From Cryobacterium sp. Y50 (GTDB lineage Bacteria > Actinomycetota > Actinomycetes > Actinomycetales > Microbacteriaceae), in the NCBI RefSeq assembly GCF_002929805.1, contig NZ_PJJM01000085.1, forward strand, positions 24,863 through 77,082: a stretch of DNA of 52,220 bases, read 5' to 3'. Both the position numbers and the translations under genes were made by a program. Shown here piece by piece: positions 51,664-52,220 of this stretch (positions within the stretch are counted from its first letter, which is position 1; every line of letters begins with the position of its first letter). The notes below the pieces were generated by a model. That model was not told where the DNA came from and searched no databases. It was given only the letters and a program-made list of their open reading frames with translations.

Positions 51664-51864
51664 GACACGATCACGTGGCTCTTGCAGCGAGCTGCGGATA
51701 ATGCCGCGTCGGTTGAGGCAGAGCCACTGACACGCAATGCGCCCGCTGCACTTGGCCAAGTTGCGGGCAGCCCCATTAAAACAGTTGCCGTTGGAGTCTG
51801 ACCAATAGGAAAGCTACAGACTCGGGTTGCTCACGCGTCATCCGCTTTATCTCCACTATGAGCG

Positions 51865-52140
51865 TTATTCGTAGCGCAGCGACTCGATCGGGTTCTGCTT
51901 GGCGGCTCGCTGGGCTGGAAGGGTTCCAGAGAGAAAAGCGATCACCATGACCAGCAGAATGACGAAAGTCACTGACATCGGTTCGAACAACAGAATATTC
52001 AGTCCCGGCAGCCCGGAGAGGAAACCCTGTGAGAGCACGGCACTCAACGCCGAGCCAAGGCCGATGGCCACTCCGGCCCCGATCGCGCTGCCGAGAAACC
52101 CGATAAAAATGGCTTCGAGACTGAACAGGGTATAGACCTG
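51865..52140 (-). pseudogene. MacB/FtsX-type ABC permease, 3' part
   Basis: The minus strand reads QVYTLFSLEAIFIGFLGSAI, GAGVAIGLGSALSAVLSQGF, LLFEPMSVTFVILLVMVIAF and ends GTLPAQRAAKQNPIESLRYE, the classic C-terminal end of MacB/FtsX permeases (two helices, then the PA-x2-AA-x3-P-x2-ALR-like tail). Above about 52140 the resemblance stops, an in-frame TAA occurs at about 52173-52175, and AGGGGTCGTTGCGAAT-like sequence replaces it, so the gene is probably interrupted at this junction, perhaps by a mobile element end near the window edge. Confidence 0.6.
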
Positions 52141-52220
52141 GCAGTTTCTAGGGGTCGTTGCGAATCGTGTGTGCCTTAGTTCTGTGTCCTAATCGTCTCA
52201 TGGCCTGATGGGGTGTGCGG

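Overview
The window is high-GC DNA from a Gram-positive actinobacterium, most likely Microbacteriaceae-like. The evidence is GC-rich codon use, a CmtR-type metal sensor, conjugation-protein remnants of the actinobacterial VirB4/SCO6880/TraD type, and lipoprotein signal peptides of actinobacterial style. No rRNA or complete tRNA was found.

Layout. (1) 1-5.7 kb: ordinary chromosomal genes, comprising a YnjB-type ABC importer (minus strand), a TVP38-like membrane protein with an overlapping CDP-alcohol phosphatidyltransferase, a flavin disulfide oxidoreductase and a methyltransferase. (2) 5.7-8.6 kb: a small cluster (DUF427, membrane protein, Crp/Fnr regulator, second DUF427, AhpD-like protein) with a duplicated leader and several broken genes. 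(3) 8.3-16.8 kb: an eroded conjugative element. Broken copies of a dprA, a TraD/VirD4-like protein, a VirB4 ATPase, an SCO6880-like protein, possibly a relaxase, and an AbiE toxin-antitoxin pair are interleaved with apparently intact metal cargo (an arsenic-type permease, and cmtR with a CDF efflux gene). The region ends at a 30-nt tRNA(Gln)-like 3' end followed by a terminator, a plausible integration site.

(4) 17.4-32.3 kb: the centrepiece, one long plus-strand operon. It encodes a ribose-type (CUT2) ABC importer, an AraM-like dehydrogenase, an FGGY kinase, an AraL-like HAD phosphatase, E1-alpha and E1-beta of an acetoin/pyruvate-type dehydrogenase, a free-standing lipoyl protein, a GlpD-like dehydrogenase, a GlpK-like kinase, a class II aldolase and an E2 made only of the catalytic domain. 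A SorC-type regulator follows on the minus strand, and a lipoate ligase lies nearby. I read this as a polyol or deoxy-polyol catabolic pathway in which a ketose or acyloin intermediate is oxidatively cleaved to an acyl-CoA by a split lipoyl complex. The substrate is not determined.

(5) 34.8-44.0 kb: a BKACE (DUF849) enzyme, an epoxide hydrolase, and a second CUT2 transporter operon with two permeases ending in an M20C peptidase. The epoxide hydrolase, the second transporter and the first operon share a putative direct-repeat operator, so they may form one regulon. (6) 44.2-48.2 kb: two IS110-family transposases in the same orientation, each preceded by structured noncoding DNA (candidate bridge RNA), and an IS256-family remnant containing a 17-bp tandem repeat. 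(7) 48.4-52.2 kb: a hybrid histidine kinase, a truncated response regulator, and the 3' end of a MacB/FtsX-type permease.
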